Shown here: piece by piece, positions 13,936 to 24,298 of the stretch
Position numbering within the stretch: the first letter of the stretch is position 1
Layout: each line of letters opens with the position of its first letter
Source: OM182 bacterium MED-G28
GTDB taxonomy: Bacteria; Pseudomonadota; Gammaproteobacteria; Pseudomonadales; Pseudohongiellaceae
DNA: 64,000 nucleotides
Assembly: GCA_002457215.1 (NCBI GenBank)
Contig: NTJZ01000001.1
Span: forward strand, 310,001-374,000
Reading direction: 5' to 3'
Made by a program: the position numbers and the translations under genes
The notes under the pieces: generated by a model
What the model saw: only the letters and a program-made list of their open reading frames with translations
Told to the model about the DNA's origin: nothing
Database searches by the model: none

Positions 13936-15080
13936 CAGCTCAATAACTGTGTAATCGCTTCCGCCGCTTTCTCTGAAGCACCGGTACGAAGACCTCTATG
14001 TATTTGCTCAAATTCACTTAAAACATCCGCGAAAGTTGCAGGCTTTGTCATAAAATTTTCTATTTCTTTCGTTAACGCAGAAACAGTCAAATCTGCCTGC
14101 AAATACTCAGGGACTATCTTTTTCCCTGCTAACAAATTTGGTAACCCGACGTAGGGCACTTTCAATAAACGAGAACCGATTTCATAAGTTATAGGAGCCA
14201 CTTTATAACAAATCAGCATCGGTCTTCTCAATAACAAAGCTTCAAGAGTTGCTGTACCTGAGGCCATTACAATCAAATCTGCAGCACTGATGGCTCGATG
14301 AGAATTATCGACAAGCTGAAATTGATCGCTTTTGAATATTTTTTCCTTTGCTATTAAAAAGTCAATCTGAGCTTTTGCCTCCACCCCACTATAAGGAATG
14401 ACAAACTTAAGCTGTGGAAATTTTTGCATCGAGACGATTGCAGTCTCCAAAAACAAAGGCATGAGGCGTTTTATTTCTCCCGCACGGGATCCAGGCATAA
14501 GTGCTATGACATGAGCACCACTTTTTATTCCCAGCTCTTGCCGATGAGTTACTTTGTGATCTTCAAAACCGATTTCATCTGCCAATGGATGTCCCACACA
14601 AACAGCTCTTACACTATGCTCTTCGTAGATTGCGGTCTCGAAAGGGAAAAGGGTCAGCATTAAATCAATGGACTGCCTGATCTTAAGTATTCTTTTTTGA
14701 CGGTAAGCCCAAATACTAGGACTAACATAGTGCACAGTCTTGATGCCATGTTTGTGAAGATTAGCCGCAAGTCTGAGATTAAAATCAGGGGAGTCGATAC
14801 CTATGAAAGCAGCAGGCTTCTCTTTAATTAAGCGCTGTTCCAATCGTTTCTTTAATTTTAGAAGCTCAGGAAGTCGACCAAGGGGCTCGACGAAACCCAT
14901 TACCGATAGACGGTCCATAGAGGCCAGAGATTCACATCCCAATGCTTCCATCGCTGGGCCGCCAACACCCACGAATTCGCAGTTAAGATAACGAGATCGC
15001 AACGCGGCAATTAGAGAGGCACCAAGAATATCGCCTGACTTTTCCCCTGCAACAATTCCGAAGCGTAATGGTTTGGTCAT
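13935..15080 (-). CDS. lpxB: Lipid-A-disaccharide synthase
   Basis: LpxB is the peripheral inner-membrane glycosyltransferase that joins UDP-2,3-diacylglucosamine and lipid X. The 381-residue protein starts with [14 protein letters not shown]. It contains [35 protein letters not shown] and [13 protein letters not shown], all characteristic LpxB blocks. It follows lpxA with a short gap and overlaps rnhB by four bases. It is part of the fabZ-lpxA-lpxB lipid A block. Confidence 0.98.
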   Translation of the reverse strand: MTKPLRFGIVAGEKSGDILGASLIAALRSRYLNCEFVGVGGPAMEALGCESLASMDRLSVMGFVEPLGRLPELLKLKKRLEQRLIKEKPAAFIGIDSPDFNLRLAANLHKHGIKTVHYVSPSIWAYRQKRILKIRQSIDLMLTLFPFETAIYEEHSVRAVCVGHPLADEIGFEDHKVTHRQELGIKSGAHVIALMPGSRAGEIKRLMPLFLETAIVSMQKFPQLKFVIPYSGVEAKAQIDFLIAKEKIFKSDQFQLVDNSHRAISAADLIVMASGTATLEALLLRRPMLICYKVAPITYEIGSRLLKVPYVGLPNLLAGKKIVPEYLQADLTVSALTKEIENFMTKPATFADVLSEFEQIHRGLRTGASEKAAEAITQLLS

Positions 15081-15105
15081 TCTTTATTAGTGGACGTAAA
15101 GGAGC

Positions 15106-15888
15106 TTATCTGTGAATACCTTTTTCAGATGACTCTAAGGAATCGATTAGAACCTGCATGGTCTCACACCCTTCGCGCATAGCCTTAAGCTGATCAATAG
15201 CTTCCTGAAGGCTATAGTTTCTTTTATAAATAATTTTGTAGGCTTCCCGCAGGTCCACAATCGTTTCTTTATCTAAACCACGTCGCTCTAAACCGATAGC
15301 ATTAATACTGCGCACTGTCGCAGGTCGTCCACTCACGATCATAAACGCCGGGATATCGTTGGTGATATGAGTCATCGCCCCGACCATAGCATGTGATCCG
15401 ATTTTCAGGAATTGATTGACTCCAGCATAACCACCAAGAATAGCCCAATCGCCTACTTGTACATGCCCAGAAATACCAACGTTGTTTGCAAACACCGTGT
15501 TATCACCAACGATACAATCATGAGCAATATGGACATAAGGCATCTGTAAATTATTACTTCCGATTTTGGTAATTCCTCCTCCTACTGCAGTCCCCCGATG
15601 AGCGGTTACCCCTTCACGAAAGACGTTGTTATCACCAATTTCTAACCAGGACTCTTCACCCTCAAATTTTTTATCTGCGGGGTCTTCGCCAATTGAACTA
15701 AATTGAAAGATTCGATTACCCTCACCCATTCTGGTATTAGCGCGGATCACCACATGAGAATCAAGCACTGTGCCAGCGCCAATTGAAACATTCTCTCCAA
15801 CCAAACACCATGGACCTATGCGAACATCCTCTGCGATTTTCGCGCTCGGATGAATACGTGCAGAAGAATCAATTAAATCATTCGACAT
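15106..15888 (-). CDS. lpxA: UDP-N-acetylglucosamine acyltransferase
   Basis: LpxA acylates UDP-GlcNAc at O3, the first step of lipid A synthesis. The N-terminal two thirds are left-handed beta-helix hexapeptide repeats, and the C-terminus is helical. The catalytic His is H123 in VHIAHDC. I use the start MSNDLIDSS because the family begins here and GAGAG lies upstream of this ATG; an in-frame ATG six codons earlier (15906) is the alternative. With this start it overlaps the end of fabZ by 11 bases. The protein has 260 residues. Confidence 0.97.
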   Translation of the reverse strand: MSNDLIDSSARIHPSAKIAEDVRIGPWCLVGENVSIGAGTVLDSHVVIRANTRMGEGNRIFQFSSIGEDPADKKFEGEESWLEIGDNNVFREGVTAHRGTAVGGGITKIGSNNLQMPYVHIAHDCIVGDNTVFANNVGISGHVQVGDWAILGGYAGVNQFLKIGSHAMVGAMTHITNDIPAFMIVSGRPATVRSINAIGLERRGLDKETIVDLREAYKIIYKRNYSLQEAIDQLKAMREGCETMQVLIDSLESSEKGIHR

Positions 15889-16327
15889 CGACTTGTCTCT
15901 CTGCACACATAATAGTCATGGTGCCAACCAATTCATCATCCACTGACGCTTCAGCGGAAAACTTATAAATCCCGCGGCGATTTGTGATTACCGTAGCCTT
16001 AAGCTTTAATTGATCGCCAGGCACAACTGGGCGTCGCAAGCGCACATCGTCCGCACCAACAAAGTAATATAAATACCCATCCTTAGGCTTTTTTTCCTGA
16101 CTTTTAAACCCTAGGACACCAGCGACTTGGGCTAGGGCTTCAATTATTAGCACCCCTGGCATGATTGGCTGGCCTGGAAAATGCCCCTGAAAAAAAGGTT
16201 CATTTACTGTGATATTCTTATAACCAACAATGGACTTACCCAAATCCATTTCTACTATTCGGTCCACCAATAAAAATGGATAGCGCTGCGGTAGATATTC
16301 TTTAATTTCTTCAACATTCAATAGCAT
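15878..16327 (-). CDS. fabZ: 3-hydroxyacyl-[acyl-carrier-protein] dehydratase
   Basis: FabZ dehydrates beta-hydroxyacyl-ACP in fatty acid elongation and competes with LpxA/LpxD for hydroxyacyl-ACP. The 149-residue hot-dog-fold protein shows the catalytic H49 in [12 protein letters not shown] and E63 in [19 protein letters not shown] near the N-terminus is typical. It lies between lpxD and lpxA, the conserved position that ties fatty acid and lipid A synthesis together. Confidence 0.98.
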   Translation of the reverse strand: MLLNVEEIKEYLPQRYPFLLVDRIVEMDLGKSIVGYKNITVNEPFFQGHFPGQPIMPGVLIIEALAQVAGVLGFKSQEKKPKDGYLYYFVGADDVRLRRPVVPGDQLKLKATVITNRRGIYKFSAEASVDDELVGTMTIMCAERQVDVE

Positions 16328-16378
16328 AATTAAACTCTGGATTATTATCTTTGTTCGAGCTCTGCTCTACTGCTGCCT

Positions 16379-17416
16379 CTAATTCGAACTCTTATCGGGC
16401 TTTTTTTCTAACTTTTTTAGTCTCTTAACAATACTATCCAACTGCTTGAAATGAATATTACTCCGTTTCCATTCCGATGTTTTCATATGCCAGGTTCCAG
16501 AAGAGTATACCCCAGGCTCACTGATCGATTCGCTAACCAAGGTCCTGGCGCTAACGTGGACTTTATCGGCAATCGATATGTGTCCCACTGCACCTGACCC
16601 TCCGCCCATAACACAGTGCTTACCGATGGTTACACTACCAGCAATGCCGGTACAGCCACAGATAATTGAATTCTCTCCGATCTTACAGTTATGTCCAATT
16701 TGTACTTGGTTATCAATTTTTACCCCATCAGAGATTACGGTGTCTTCTAAGGCTCCTCTATCTATCGAGGAACAGGTACCTATCTCTACATCGTTGCCAA
16801 TATCTACACCTCCGAGCTGACGGATTTTGACGGATTTTTCTCCATCAAATGCAAACCCAAATCCGTCAGCACCAATTACTGATCCAGAATGAATTATCGC
16901 GTTATCACCGATCGTTACTCGATGATAAATTGAGACATTACTATGAAGGTCGCAATTGCTTCCAAGCTCGACGTTTTCTCCAAGAAAACAACCACTTCCA
17001 ATACTGCAGGTTTCACCTATTTTAACATTTGCCTCTATAACTACGTTTGGCCCTATATAGACGGAATCTGCCAGATCAGCAGTCTCATGAATGGACGCCG
17101 ATGGATGCACAGAAGCCTCACGGATCGGAGCATCATCAAAAAGAGCCGTAGCTTCCGCAAAGCTAACATAAGGCGTCTTGGAAATAAGTGCATTATATTT
17201 ACAACTTGCCGCGTACTTAGCTTCTACAATGACTGCTGAAGCATTACAGGCTTTTAATTGACGTGCATAGGAAGGGTTACTTAAAAAACTTAACTGACCA
17301 GCGACTGCATTTTCGAGAGTTCCTAGACTGGATATTATACATTGACCGTCACCGACCAATTGCAAATTTAAAAGAGTTGCAATTTCGCCAAGGGTAAACC
17401 TTTTATTGTGTACCAC
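16379..17416 (-). CDS. lpxD: UDP-3-O-(3-hydroxyacyl)glucosamine N-acyltransferase
   Basis: LpxD adds the N-linked hydroxyacyl chain in the third step of lipid A synthesis. An N-terminal uridine-binding domain (about 1-100) contains AVAGQLSFLSN. It is followed by many hexapeptide beta-helix repeats, with the catalytic His at H242 in QVQIGHNCKIG. GADGFGFAFD is a second family hallmark. A C-terminal helix ends the 345-residue protein. The start codon is GTG. It is 32 bases downstream of skp. Confidence 0.97.
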   Translation of the reverse strand: MVHNKRFTLGEIATLLNLQLVGDGQCIISSLGTLENAVAGQLSFLSNPSYARQLKACNASAVIVEAKYAASCKYNALISKTPYVSFAEATALFDDAPIREASVHPSASIHETADLADSVYIGPNVVIEANVKIGETCSIGSGCFLGENVELGSNCDLHSNVSIYHRVTIGDNAIIHSGSVIGADGFGFAFDGEKSVKIRQLGGVDIGNDVEIGTCSSIDRGALEDTVISDGVKIDNQVQIGHNCKIGENSIICGCTGIAGSVTIGKHCVMGGGSGAVGHISIADKVHVSARTLVSESISEPGVYSSGTWHMKTSEWKRSNIHFKQLDSIVKRLKKLEKKPDKSSN

Positions 17417-17448
17417 TTGGTACTATCCGTATTTTAATTTACGCTTCA

Positions 17449-17982
17449 TTAATTTTCAGAGGTTTCCACAGGTTGCGAATTTTCATTTAATTTTGCGGTT
17501 ACTCTGGCAGTAATATCCAAAACTGGCGCAAAATAAGGTGCCGAGTCAACATTAAGAATTAAGTCGAAACCACCCTCTGCAACTACATCAGTAACAGCTG
17601 CCGCTAATTCTTCTTGCATACTTTGCAAAAATTCTTGATTTTTTTCTTGCAAAGCTGCCTGCACTCGCTCTTGAATCAATTGCAGTTGCACCTGCAAGTC
17701 TTGGGCATTGGAATTCATCCGGCGCACTTCATCTTCAGTCATTACAGCTTCGTTCTGCTGATACTCTTCTTGCAAGTTTTGAAGCTGGTCAGTGAGATCA
17801 TTTGCTCTCGTTTGGTCTTGATTAAATTCTTGTTCAAGCTCTTCTTGGACAATCCTAGCCGCATCGGAATTAAAAAGCGCCTGCAGAGCATTAAGCACAC
17901 CAATTTTTGTATCCTGAGCATAAATACCTTGAGAGAATAGAGCCAGACTCAAGACGACAATTAAATTCTTTACCGTTTTCAC
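17449..17982 (-). CDS. skp: Periplasmic chaperone Skp/OmpH family
   Basis: Skp is a periplasmic holdase that escorts unfolded outer-membrane proteins to the BAM complex. I start it at a GTG (17982) because GGAG lies eight bases upstream; the earlier in-frame TTG at 18000 has no such signal. The 177-residue product has a signal peptide with likely cleavage after GIYA. KIGVLNALQALFNS follows, and then long Gln/Glu-rich coiled-coil arms (about 45-125). It lies directly between bamA and lpxD, as in E. coli. The tip of the arms is Gln-rich rather than strongly basic. Confidence 0.93.
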   Translation of the reverse strand: MKTVKNLIVVLSLALFSQGIYAQDTKIGVLNALQALFNSDAARIVQEELEQEFNQDQTRANDLTDQLQNLQEEYQQNEAVMTEDEVRRMNSNAQDLQVQLQLIQERVQAALQEKNQEFLQSMQEELAAAVTDVVAEGGFDLILNVDSAPYFAPVLDITARVTAKLNENSQPVETSEN

Positions 17983-18082
17983 AATTATTCTCCAATTCAA
18001 AAAAATAGCTGCTTTATTTTATTCAGCCTGTTTCCTTTAAACTTTAATACTTTAGACTTATTAACCCGAACTTATTTAGTTT

Positions 18083-20761
18083 TTAAAATCCCGTCCCGAC
18101 CGTGAAATCAAATTGTTTCGTATCATCACCTTCCCTGTCGCCGAATGGAGCTGCGACATAAAATGTCAGAGGTCCAAATGGCGAGAGATATGTAACACTT
18201 AGTCCGGCCGCGTACCTCAATTCACCAACATCAAAATCGCTACAGTTATTTAGCAAGCTTTGACGCTTCGTACAACTGGTCGAAAATACATTCCCAGCGT
18301 CAATAAAAAGAGTTGATCTCACTCGACTTGAATCAGGTACGAATGGCAGCGGAAACAACAGTTCCAATGACGCAGTGGTGAGTATATTACCACCAAAACT
18401 GTCATAATCGTCATCCAGATAGAAATTTTGTACAGCAAGCGCAACTTGTGGATCTCCGTTAGCATCTAAGATCAGACTTCCCGTGGAATCTACAAGCGGC
18501 TGAGTCTCATAACCAAAGTCATTGTTAATTTGAGCAGTGCCGTCAGGGTTACGCAAAATATTGCCTTGCTCATCACGAGCCAAGGTAATACCGTTTTGTG
18601 TCAAATAACGCCCCCCCGCAGTACTTCGAGGCCCTAAACTATTTTCTTCATAGCCACGCAATTGGCCACCACCTCGAATCAGACCTCCAGCGAAAAAGTT
18701 ATTAAAAAACGGCAATTCGTCAGATTCACCGTAACCTATTCCATAACCTATATTCATACGCAATCCGATAGCCCATTCACGATCTTGACTAATAGGCCAG
18801 TAGATCTGATTAGAATAATTCAAACGGGCGTACTGTAGATCAGAACCGGGCAAGGTGACTTCAAGGTTTAATTGATGCAGCGCTCCATCATTCGCTAATT
18901 GACCACGATTTAATGTATTTCGAAACCAATTACCTGTAATAGTAAAGTTATTGAATGTATCACCGAACTTATCAACGAAACCAAGGTCTGGGCTTTTTTG
19001 CAACTGCAAGTCAGTTAAGTCACGCACATCACCTAGGACCGAATCCACCACGGGGCCATCAAACGGGTTTGCGTTGAATGGAGTAATTACATAATTGTTA
19101 GCGTTTTCAAAGAGGACCGGGCTGGATTCAATCTCTTGCACAGAGCCATAGCCTGAACTTAATTCTGTATGGGTTACTCCCAAATCAAACCCAATAACTT
19201 GTATCTCACTTAATGGATAGCTGAAGCTTAAAGAGCCACCCCAAGAAGTAGTGTTAAAGCTAGAGACATTAAATGGCGAATCCATTTCTTGCGCAAACAG
19301 ATTAAACCCGCGACTTACGCCGTCCGGGGTAAAGTAAGGATCGAGGTATTGAAAATTTAGACCTTTGATAAAGCGACTACGATTAACCCCTATCCCAATT
19401 GTTCTCCCGGTGCCTAAAAAATTTGCGGCTTGTAGATTTGAACTAAGAAAAAAATCTCCGCCACCACCCGTGCCAACTGAGAAACTTATAGCACCGAAAT
19501 TTTGTTCCAAGACATCGTAACTCACGTCGATCTGATCTTCAGTGCCAGCTATTTCTTCTGTCTCAACTTCAACAGATTCAAAATATCCTAAACGCTCGAG
19601 CCGAACCTTTGATTGCTCTATGGCTTGGCTGGAAGCCGGCGCACTTTCTAATTGCCGCATCTCTCGCCGCATTACATCATCAGCTGTAGACACGTTTCCG
19701 GCAAAATTAATTCGATTCACATAAGTGCGATTACCAGGTTCAATAAAGAAGGTAACTTCGACAGTTTCTTCATCGTCACTCACTTCTGGAACGCCAGTCG
19801 CTTCAGCAAAGGCGTAACCAAGATTCCCTAGGAACTGAACCATGATTTCTTCAGTTCCCGTCACCAATGCCTGAGAATAAATTTGACCAGGGCGCACAAA
19901 TATTGCTGCCCGTAAGAGATTCTCAGCATCTACCAAATCACCCGCTAGATCAACATTCGAAACTGTATATTGATCACCTTCAGTGATATTGACAGTGATA
20001 TAAACTTCCTCTCTGTTAGGAGTAATCGCAATCGGCGTTGAATCAATATTGAATTCCACGAAGCCATTGTCTAAGTAGAACGATTCCAATCTTTCTAAAT
20101 CACCTCCAAATTGCTCCCTAGAATAACGATCTCGCCTACTCAAAAACATATACCAAGGCTTCGTACCGAGCTCAAATAGTTCGAGTAGCTCTTCTTCTTC
20201 GAAGTTTTCATTACCTACAACGTTAATATGTCGAATGCGGGATTCTTCCCCTTCATTTATTTCTAAGCTAATAGCAACTCGATTACGGGGCAGTTCTTCA
20301 ACCTCAATTTCAACCGAAGCTCCGTAACGACCCCTAGATGAATAGACTTCTTGAATCCCCTGTTGAATAGCTTCCAATGCAGCCCGCGTAAAAATTTGTC
20401 CTTCTGCTATTTCAGCTTGCGCCATGTTATCAAGAATATCTTCGGTCTCAAGCACGCTATTGCCTTCAATCTCAATCTCAGCAACTGAAGGCCTCTCGAG
20501 AACTGTAATAACTAAAATATTTCCTTCGCGAGACACTTCTATCTCATCGAAGTACTCGGACTGAGAAAGCTCACGGATAATTTGTGCGGGTGCTGTGGCC
20601 GTTACTTCATCACCTATACCTACTGGTAACAAATTATAAATAATTCCCGGAGAGATACGTTGATAACCATCAACAATAATATCTGCGATGACAAAATCTT
20701 GTGCTCTGGAAGTATTGGAAAATCCAAAAATCACCAGCAAACAAAAAACCACTTTTTTCAT
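18083..20761 (-). CDS. bamA: Outer membrane protein assembly factor BamA
   Basis: BamA is the core beta-barrel of the BAM complex that inserts outer-membrane proteins. A signal peptide (about 1-20) is followed by five POTRA domains (about 21-420), then a 16-strand barrel ending in Phe. The conserved loop 6 motif appears as LRGY within GGGQLRGYEENSLGPRS. The protein has 892 residues against 810 in E. coli. The excess lies mainly in two inserted barrel loops, at about residues 545-605 and 707-777. The gene sits between rseP and skp, the normal order. Confidence 0.97.
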   Translation of the reverse strand: MKKVVFCLLVIFGFSNTSRAQDFVIADIIVDGYQRISPGIIYNLLPVGIGDEVTATAPAQIIRELSQSEYFDEIEVSREGNILVITVLERPSVAEIEIEGNSVLETEDILDNMAQAEIAEGQIFTRAALEAIQQGIQEVYSSRGRYGASVEIEVEELPRNRVAISLEINEGEESRIRHINVVGNENFEEEELLELFELGTKPWYMFLSRRDRYSREQFGGDLERLESFYLDNGFVEFNIDSTPIAITPNREEVYITVNITEGDQYTVSNVDLAGDLVDAENLLRAAIFVRPGQIYSQALVTGTEEIMVQFLGNLGYAFAEATGVPEVSDDEETVEVTFFIEPGNRTYVNRINFAGNVSTADDVMRREMRQLESAPASSQAIEQSKVRLERLGYFESVEVETEEIAGTEDQIDVSYDVLEQNFGAISFSVGTGGGGDFFLSSNLQAANFLGTGRTIGIGVNRSRFIKGLNFQYLDPYFTPDGVSRGFNLFAQEMDSPFNVSSFNTTSWGGSLSFSYPLSEIQVIGFDLGVTHTELSSGYGSVQEIESSPVLFENANNYVITPFNANPFDGPVVDSVLGDVRDLTDLQLQKSPDLGFVDKFGDTFNNFTITGNWFRNTLNRGQLANDGALHQLNLEVTLPGSDLQYARLNYSNQIYWPISQDREWAIGLRMNIGYGIGYGESDELPFFNNFFAGGLIRGGGQLRGYEENSLGPRSTAGGRYLTQNGITLARDEQGNILRNPDGTAQINNDFGYETQPLVDSTGSLILDANGDPQVALAVQNFYLDDDYDSFGGNILTTASLELLFPLPFVPDSSRVRSTLFIDAGNVFSTSCTKRQSLLNNCSDFDVGELRYAAGLSVTYLSPFGPLTFYVAAPFGDREGDDTKQFDFTVGTGF

Positions 20762-20809
20762 TTGTAACTCAAATTTAAGATTGTTTCTTCGCGGCGGATT
20801 AATTTTAAC

Positions 20810-22201
20810 TTATAACAAGCGACTAAAATCATTGTAAATGGCCAATACCATGATCCCAGAAATCATTAAAAGTCCGAGCTGCAACCCCCAAGCCTGAATT
20901 CGCTCAGGGACTGGCCTCCTAATTACTGCTTCGATCGCGTAATACAACAAGTGTCCCCCATCCAATACTGGGATTGGCAATAAATTAAGCACTCCCAATG
21001 AAATACTCAGAAGTGCCAGGAATCCCAGATATACATCTAAGCCGTACGTTGCTGTTTCTCCAGCAACTTGCGCAATCGTTATCGGCCCATTAACATTCTT
21101 TACAGAGATTAAACCAATGACCATTTTCTTGACTGAGTCGAGAACAAAGATCGATTTATCCCATGTCTCTTGTAACGCCGGCCTAATAGCTGCTAGAGGC
21201 CCATATCGGAACTCTCGTAGCATTTCCTGAGGTAGTATCTCGGACAAACGCCCCTGTTGTACTTCAGCGCCTATTCTTCCTACTTCAGCACCATCTTCAA
21301 GTCTTATAATTTCGGGCCGAATCTCTAACCCAGTCTCAATTTCTCCTCGTTGGACCACCACATCCAATACTAGTTCCGGGCTGTTTCTAATCACTTCTAC
21401 CCAATGAGTCCATCCTCTGATAAATTCACCGTTTACACTCAGCACTTTGTCTCCACTCAGCAGTCCACCCTGCTCAGCGCGTCCGCCCGAGATTACTCCA
21501 GCAATTCTAGCTGGGATTTCAATTTGTATAATTCCAAGATCGGAAACCGGATTAGGTTCTGTGGAACCCCCCATCCAGGACTCAATAGGTATCTCAATTT
21601 CACGAACCAAATCTGAACCGGCAGGGTTAACAGTGAGCATCAAACCTCCCGTCTCCCCAAGTCGGCCTAACATTTGCAGCGTCACTTGCTGCCAAATGAG
21701 AGTTTCTTGCCCGTCAACGGCGAGAATTTCGTCTCCATCGCGCAAACCTGCCATCGCAGCTGGCGAACCATCAGTCACGCCGCTAACGATTGGCGCGATA
21801 CCGTTTAATCCATATGAAATGTTGATTACCCAAAAAACAAAAATAGCTAGCAAGAAGTTTGCAACAGGACCCGCCGCAACAATCGCTATACGCTGCCAAA
21901 GAGGCTTGTAGGCAAATGACTCACTGCGCTGACTTGCTGTAGTCGCGGTTTGATCCGACACAGTTGTATCTTCCTGCCCCAACATTTTCACATAACCACC
22001 CAAAGGAATCGGAGCGATTACGTATTCGACACCATCTTTTCCAATCCAGGATTTAGCCGCCTTACCAAAACCAATCGAGAACCTGAGAACTTTCACGCCA
22101 CAGCGACGTGCAACCCAAAAATGGCCAAATTCGTGAATCGTCACAAGTATTCCCAGCGTAACGATCAGAGCAGCAGCACTGATTAAAATATCTAATATCA
22201 T
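20810..22201 (-). CDS. rseP: Site-2 zinc metalloprotease RseP
   Basis: RseP is an inner-membrane intramembrane protease. In E. coli it makes the second cut in the anti-sigma factor RseA, releasing sigma E, and clears signal-peptide remnants. The zinc motif HEFGH is at residues 23-27 in the first transmembrane helix. The third ligand is in PVLDGGHLL near residue 407. Two PDZ domains lie between them (about 120-200 and 210-310). The 463-residue length is normal. Its likely substrate RseA and sigma factor RpoE are encoded at 50462-51671 in this window. Confidence 0.97.
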   Translation of the reverse strand: MILDILISAAALIVTLGILVTIHEFGHFWVARRCGVKVLRFSIGFGKAAKSWIGKDGVEYVIAPIPLGGYVKMLGQEDTTVSDQTATTASQRSESFAYKPLWQRIAIVAAGPVANFLLAIFVFWVINISYGLNGIAPIVSGVTDGSPAAMAGLRDGDEILAVDGQETLIWQQVTLQMLGRLGETGGLMLTVNPAGSDLVREIEIPIESWMGGSTEPNPVSDLGIIQIEIPARIAGVISGGRAEQGGLLSGDKVLSVNGEFIRGWTHWVEVIRNSPELVLDVVVQRGEIETGLEIRPEIIRLEDGAEVGRIGAEVQQGRLSEILPQEMLREFRYGPLAAIRPALQETWDKSIFVLDSVKKMVIGLISVKNVNGPITIAQVAGETATYGLDVYLGFLALLSISLGVLNLLPIPVLDGGHLLYYAIEAVIRRPVPERIQAWGLQLGLLMISGIMVLAIYNDFSRLL

Positions 22202-22234
22202 TGTAAGTACTACAGAAAGGCTAGTTACCAGCCT

Positions 22235-23431
22235 TTAAGATTGTTGAAATTCCTTCAAAATCATATCTTTAGATAAGCATCTAGCTCGCTCATCAATGTC
22301 TTGAATAATAGCGAGACTTGCGGCTTCTTCACAAGGTATTTTCGACATAACTTCCTCAATTATGAGAGAAATTTCTGAAAATTTGATTTTCTCATTCAAA
22401 AAAGCAGCCACAGCAATTTCATTTGCCGCATTAAGTGCAGTGGGGGCTGTGCCTCCGGTAGTAGCCGCCTCAATACCAAGACGCAAACAGGGAAATCTAT
22501 TCAGATCTGGCTGCCTGAAAGACAATTCAGCAATCTTTGCCAAATCCAGCATTTTGGCTTTGGTGTCTATGCGACCAGGGTAAGCGAGACCATGAGCAAT
22601 GGGAACTTGCATATCTGGGTTTGCCATTTGCGCCAATACCGAACCATCGCGATAGTAAACCAATGAATGAACAATGCTCTCCGGGTGGATCAGCACTTCG
22701 ATTTGATGAATTGCCAATCGGAATAGTTGTCGAGCTTCTATAAACTCCAATCCCTTGTTCATCATCGTGGCAGAGTCAACGGAAATCTTTCTTCCCATCT
22801 TCCATTTTGGATGTTTACAAGCTTGATCCGGCGTAAATCCGACGAAATCTGCTAAAGGAGCATTCAGAAACGGGCCTCCAGATGCAGTTAAAACAACTTT
22901 ACTGACGTTATCGAGCTGTGAGTTAACCACACCTCTGGAAGAAATAGGCAGACATTGAAAAACAGCATTATGCTCACTATCAATTGGAATCACTTCAGCA
23001 CCGGACTGGCTTGCCGTTTGCATGAAGAGATCCCCTGACATGACGAGTGCCTCTTTATTCGCCAGTAATAAGCGTTTACCCGACATTACGGCAGCAAGTG
23101 ATGCTGACAATCCAGCCGCGCCAACAATGGCCGCCATGACCACATCAACTGCTTCAGCTGACGCAATCTCCTCGAGAGCTGCAGGCCCAATTCTCAATTC
23201 AGTATCACAGTTGGCGTTTATTAATTGTTGAGAAAAGTCATTAACACAAGAGTCATCAACTAAAACTGCGAAAGAAGGATTAAACTCCTTACATTGTTCA
23301 AGTAATAATTTAGTGTTGCGATGAGCGCTAACTGCAAAGACTTCGAATTCGGATGAATTCCGAATTACGTCTAACGTACTCTCTCCAATAGAGCCCGTAG
23401 AACCAAGAATTGATACTTGCTTCGATGTCAT
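22235..23431 (-). CDS. dxr: 1-deoxy-D-xylulose 5-phosphate reductoisomerase
   Basis: Dxr (IspC) makes MEP from DXP with NADPH, the first committed step of the MEP pathway; IspD and IspF of the same pathway lie downstream in the train. The NADPH-binding GSTGSIGEST is at residues 10-19. Metal and substrate residues occur in PIDSEHNA and MNKGLEFIEA. TASGGPF and HPKWKMGRKISVDSAT are diagnostic. The length is 398 residues. The gap to cdsA is 14 bases. Confidence 0.98.
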   Translation of the reverse strand: MTSKQVSILGSTGSIGESTLDVIRNSSEFEVFAVSAHRNTKLLLEQCKEFNPSFAVLVDDSCVNDFSQQLINANCDTELRIGPAALEEIASAEAVDVVMAAIVGAAGLSASLAAVMSGKRLLLANKEALVMSGDLFMQTASQSGAEVIPIDSEHNAVFQCLPISSRGVVNSQLDNVSKVVLTASGGPFLNAPLADFVGFTPDQACKHPKWKMGRKISVDSATMMNKGLEFIEARQLFRLAIHQIEVLIHPESIVHSLVYYRDGSVLAQMANPDMQVPIAHGLAYPGRIDTKAKMLDLAKIAELSFRQPDLNRFPCLRLGIEAATTGGTAPTALNAANEIAVAAFLNEKIKFSEISLIIEEVMSKIPCEEAASLAIIQDIDERARCLSKDMILKEFQQS

Positions 23432-23445
23432 TCGTAATACACTCT

Positions 23446-24297
23446 TTAACTTATAATCAGAAAGGTAATAACAAACAGTGGAGTAACCGCAAGTAGTCCA
23501 TCGATCCGATCCAATATTCCACCATGACCCGGTAAAATTGAACCACTATCTTTAATATGCTGGTTTCTCTTCAACATACTTTCCAGTAGATCACCGATTA
23601 CATCGAATAATGTAACGCAGAGACTAAGAACCATTAGTACCGCAGCTTTTTGGAAGCTCAATTCAAGAACGTAGTTGTTCACTAGCACTATCAGCGAGAG
23701 GCCTAAAAGCAGGCAACCAACCAAGCCTCCCCAGACACCTTCCCAGGATTTATTCGGGCTTAATGCAGGAGCAAGTTTTCTCCTACCAAATTTTTTACCA
23801 GCAAAATAAGCTCCGATATCAGCTGCGGCCACCATAATGACTAAAACCAGCACTAAATAGCCCATTGGATTTAAATACTTAAGTTGAATAATACCGGCCC
23901 AAGCTGGTAACAGCGCCATTAAGCCCATAAAAGCAATTTTAGACTTATCATTCCAACGGGCAGAGTTTTCGGGATAACCCAAAAGCATAAGAAAGGCCAG
24001 CGCCCAGAATAAGACCCCCAGGCCCAATACTATTAAAACCCGGTCGCTGCTAATCATTTCGACTTCCGGATAAATACCCAAGAAGGGAAATAAAGCTATT
24101 ATCATGACAGCCAAGGTTGCAAGATAAGAAACCTTTGAATTTTCCCGAGACAAACCTATTAATCCACCCCATTCCCAAGCGGCGATTAATACTATAAGAG
24201 TAATAAGCAAGGAAAAAACAAATGGGCTAAAAAGTATAGTTACTATAATGAATGCAAATGCTAACAAAATCGCAGTGATTATCCGCTGTTTAAGCAC
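23446..24297 (-). CDS. cdsA: Phosphatidate cytidylyltransferase
   Basis: CdsA forms CDP-diacylglycerol from phosphatidate and CTP, the entry to phospholipid synthesis. The 283-residue protein is almost entirely transmembrane helices. It ends in the CDP-alcohol signature region with SPNKSWEGVWGG, DLLESMLKRNQHIKDSG and LPGHGGILDRID. The start codon is GTG, essentially abutting the uppS stop. The uppS-cdsA-dxr order is conserved. Confidence 0.97.
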   Translation of the reverse strand: MLKQRIITAILLAFAFIIVTILFSPFVFSLLITLIVLIAAWEWGGLIGLSRENSKVSYLATLAVMIIALFPFLGIYPEVEMISSDRVLIVLGLGVLFWALAFLMLLGYPENSARWNDKSKIAFMGLMALLPAWAGIIQLKYLNPMGYLVLVLVIMVAAADIGAYFAGKKFGRRKLAPALSPNKSWEGVWGGLVGCLLLGLSLIVLVNNYVLELSFQKAAVLMVLSLCVTLFDVIGDLLESMLKRNQHIKDSGSILPGHGGILDRIDGLLAVTPLFVITFLIIS

Positions 24298-24298
24298 T

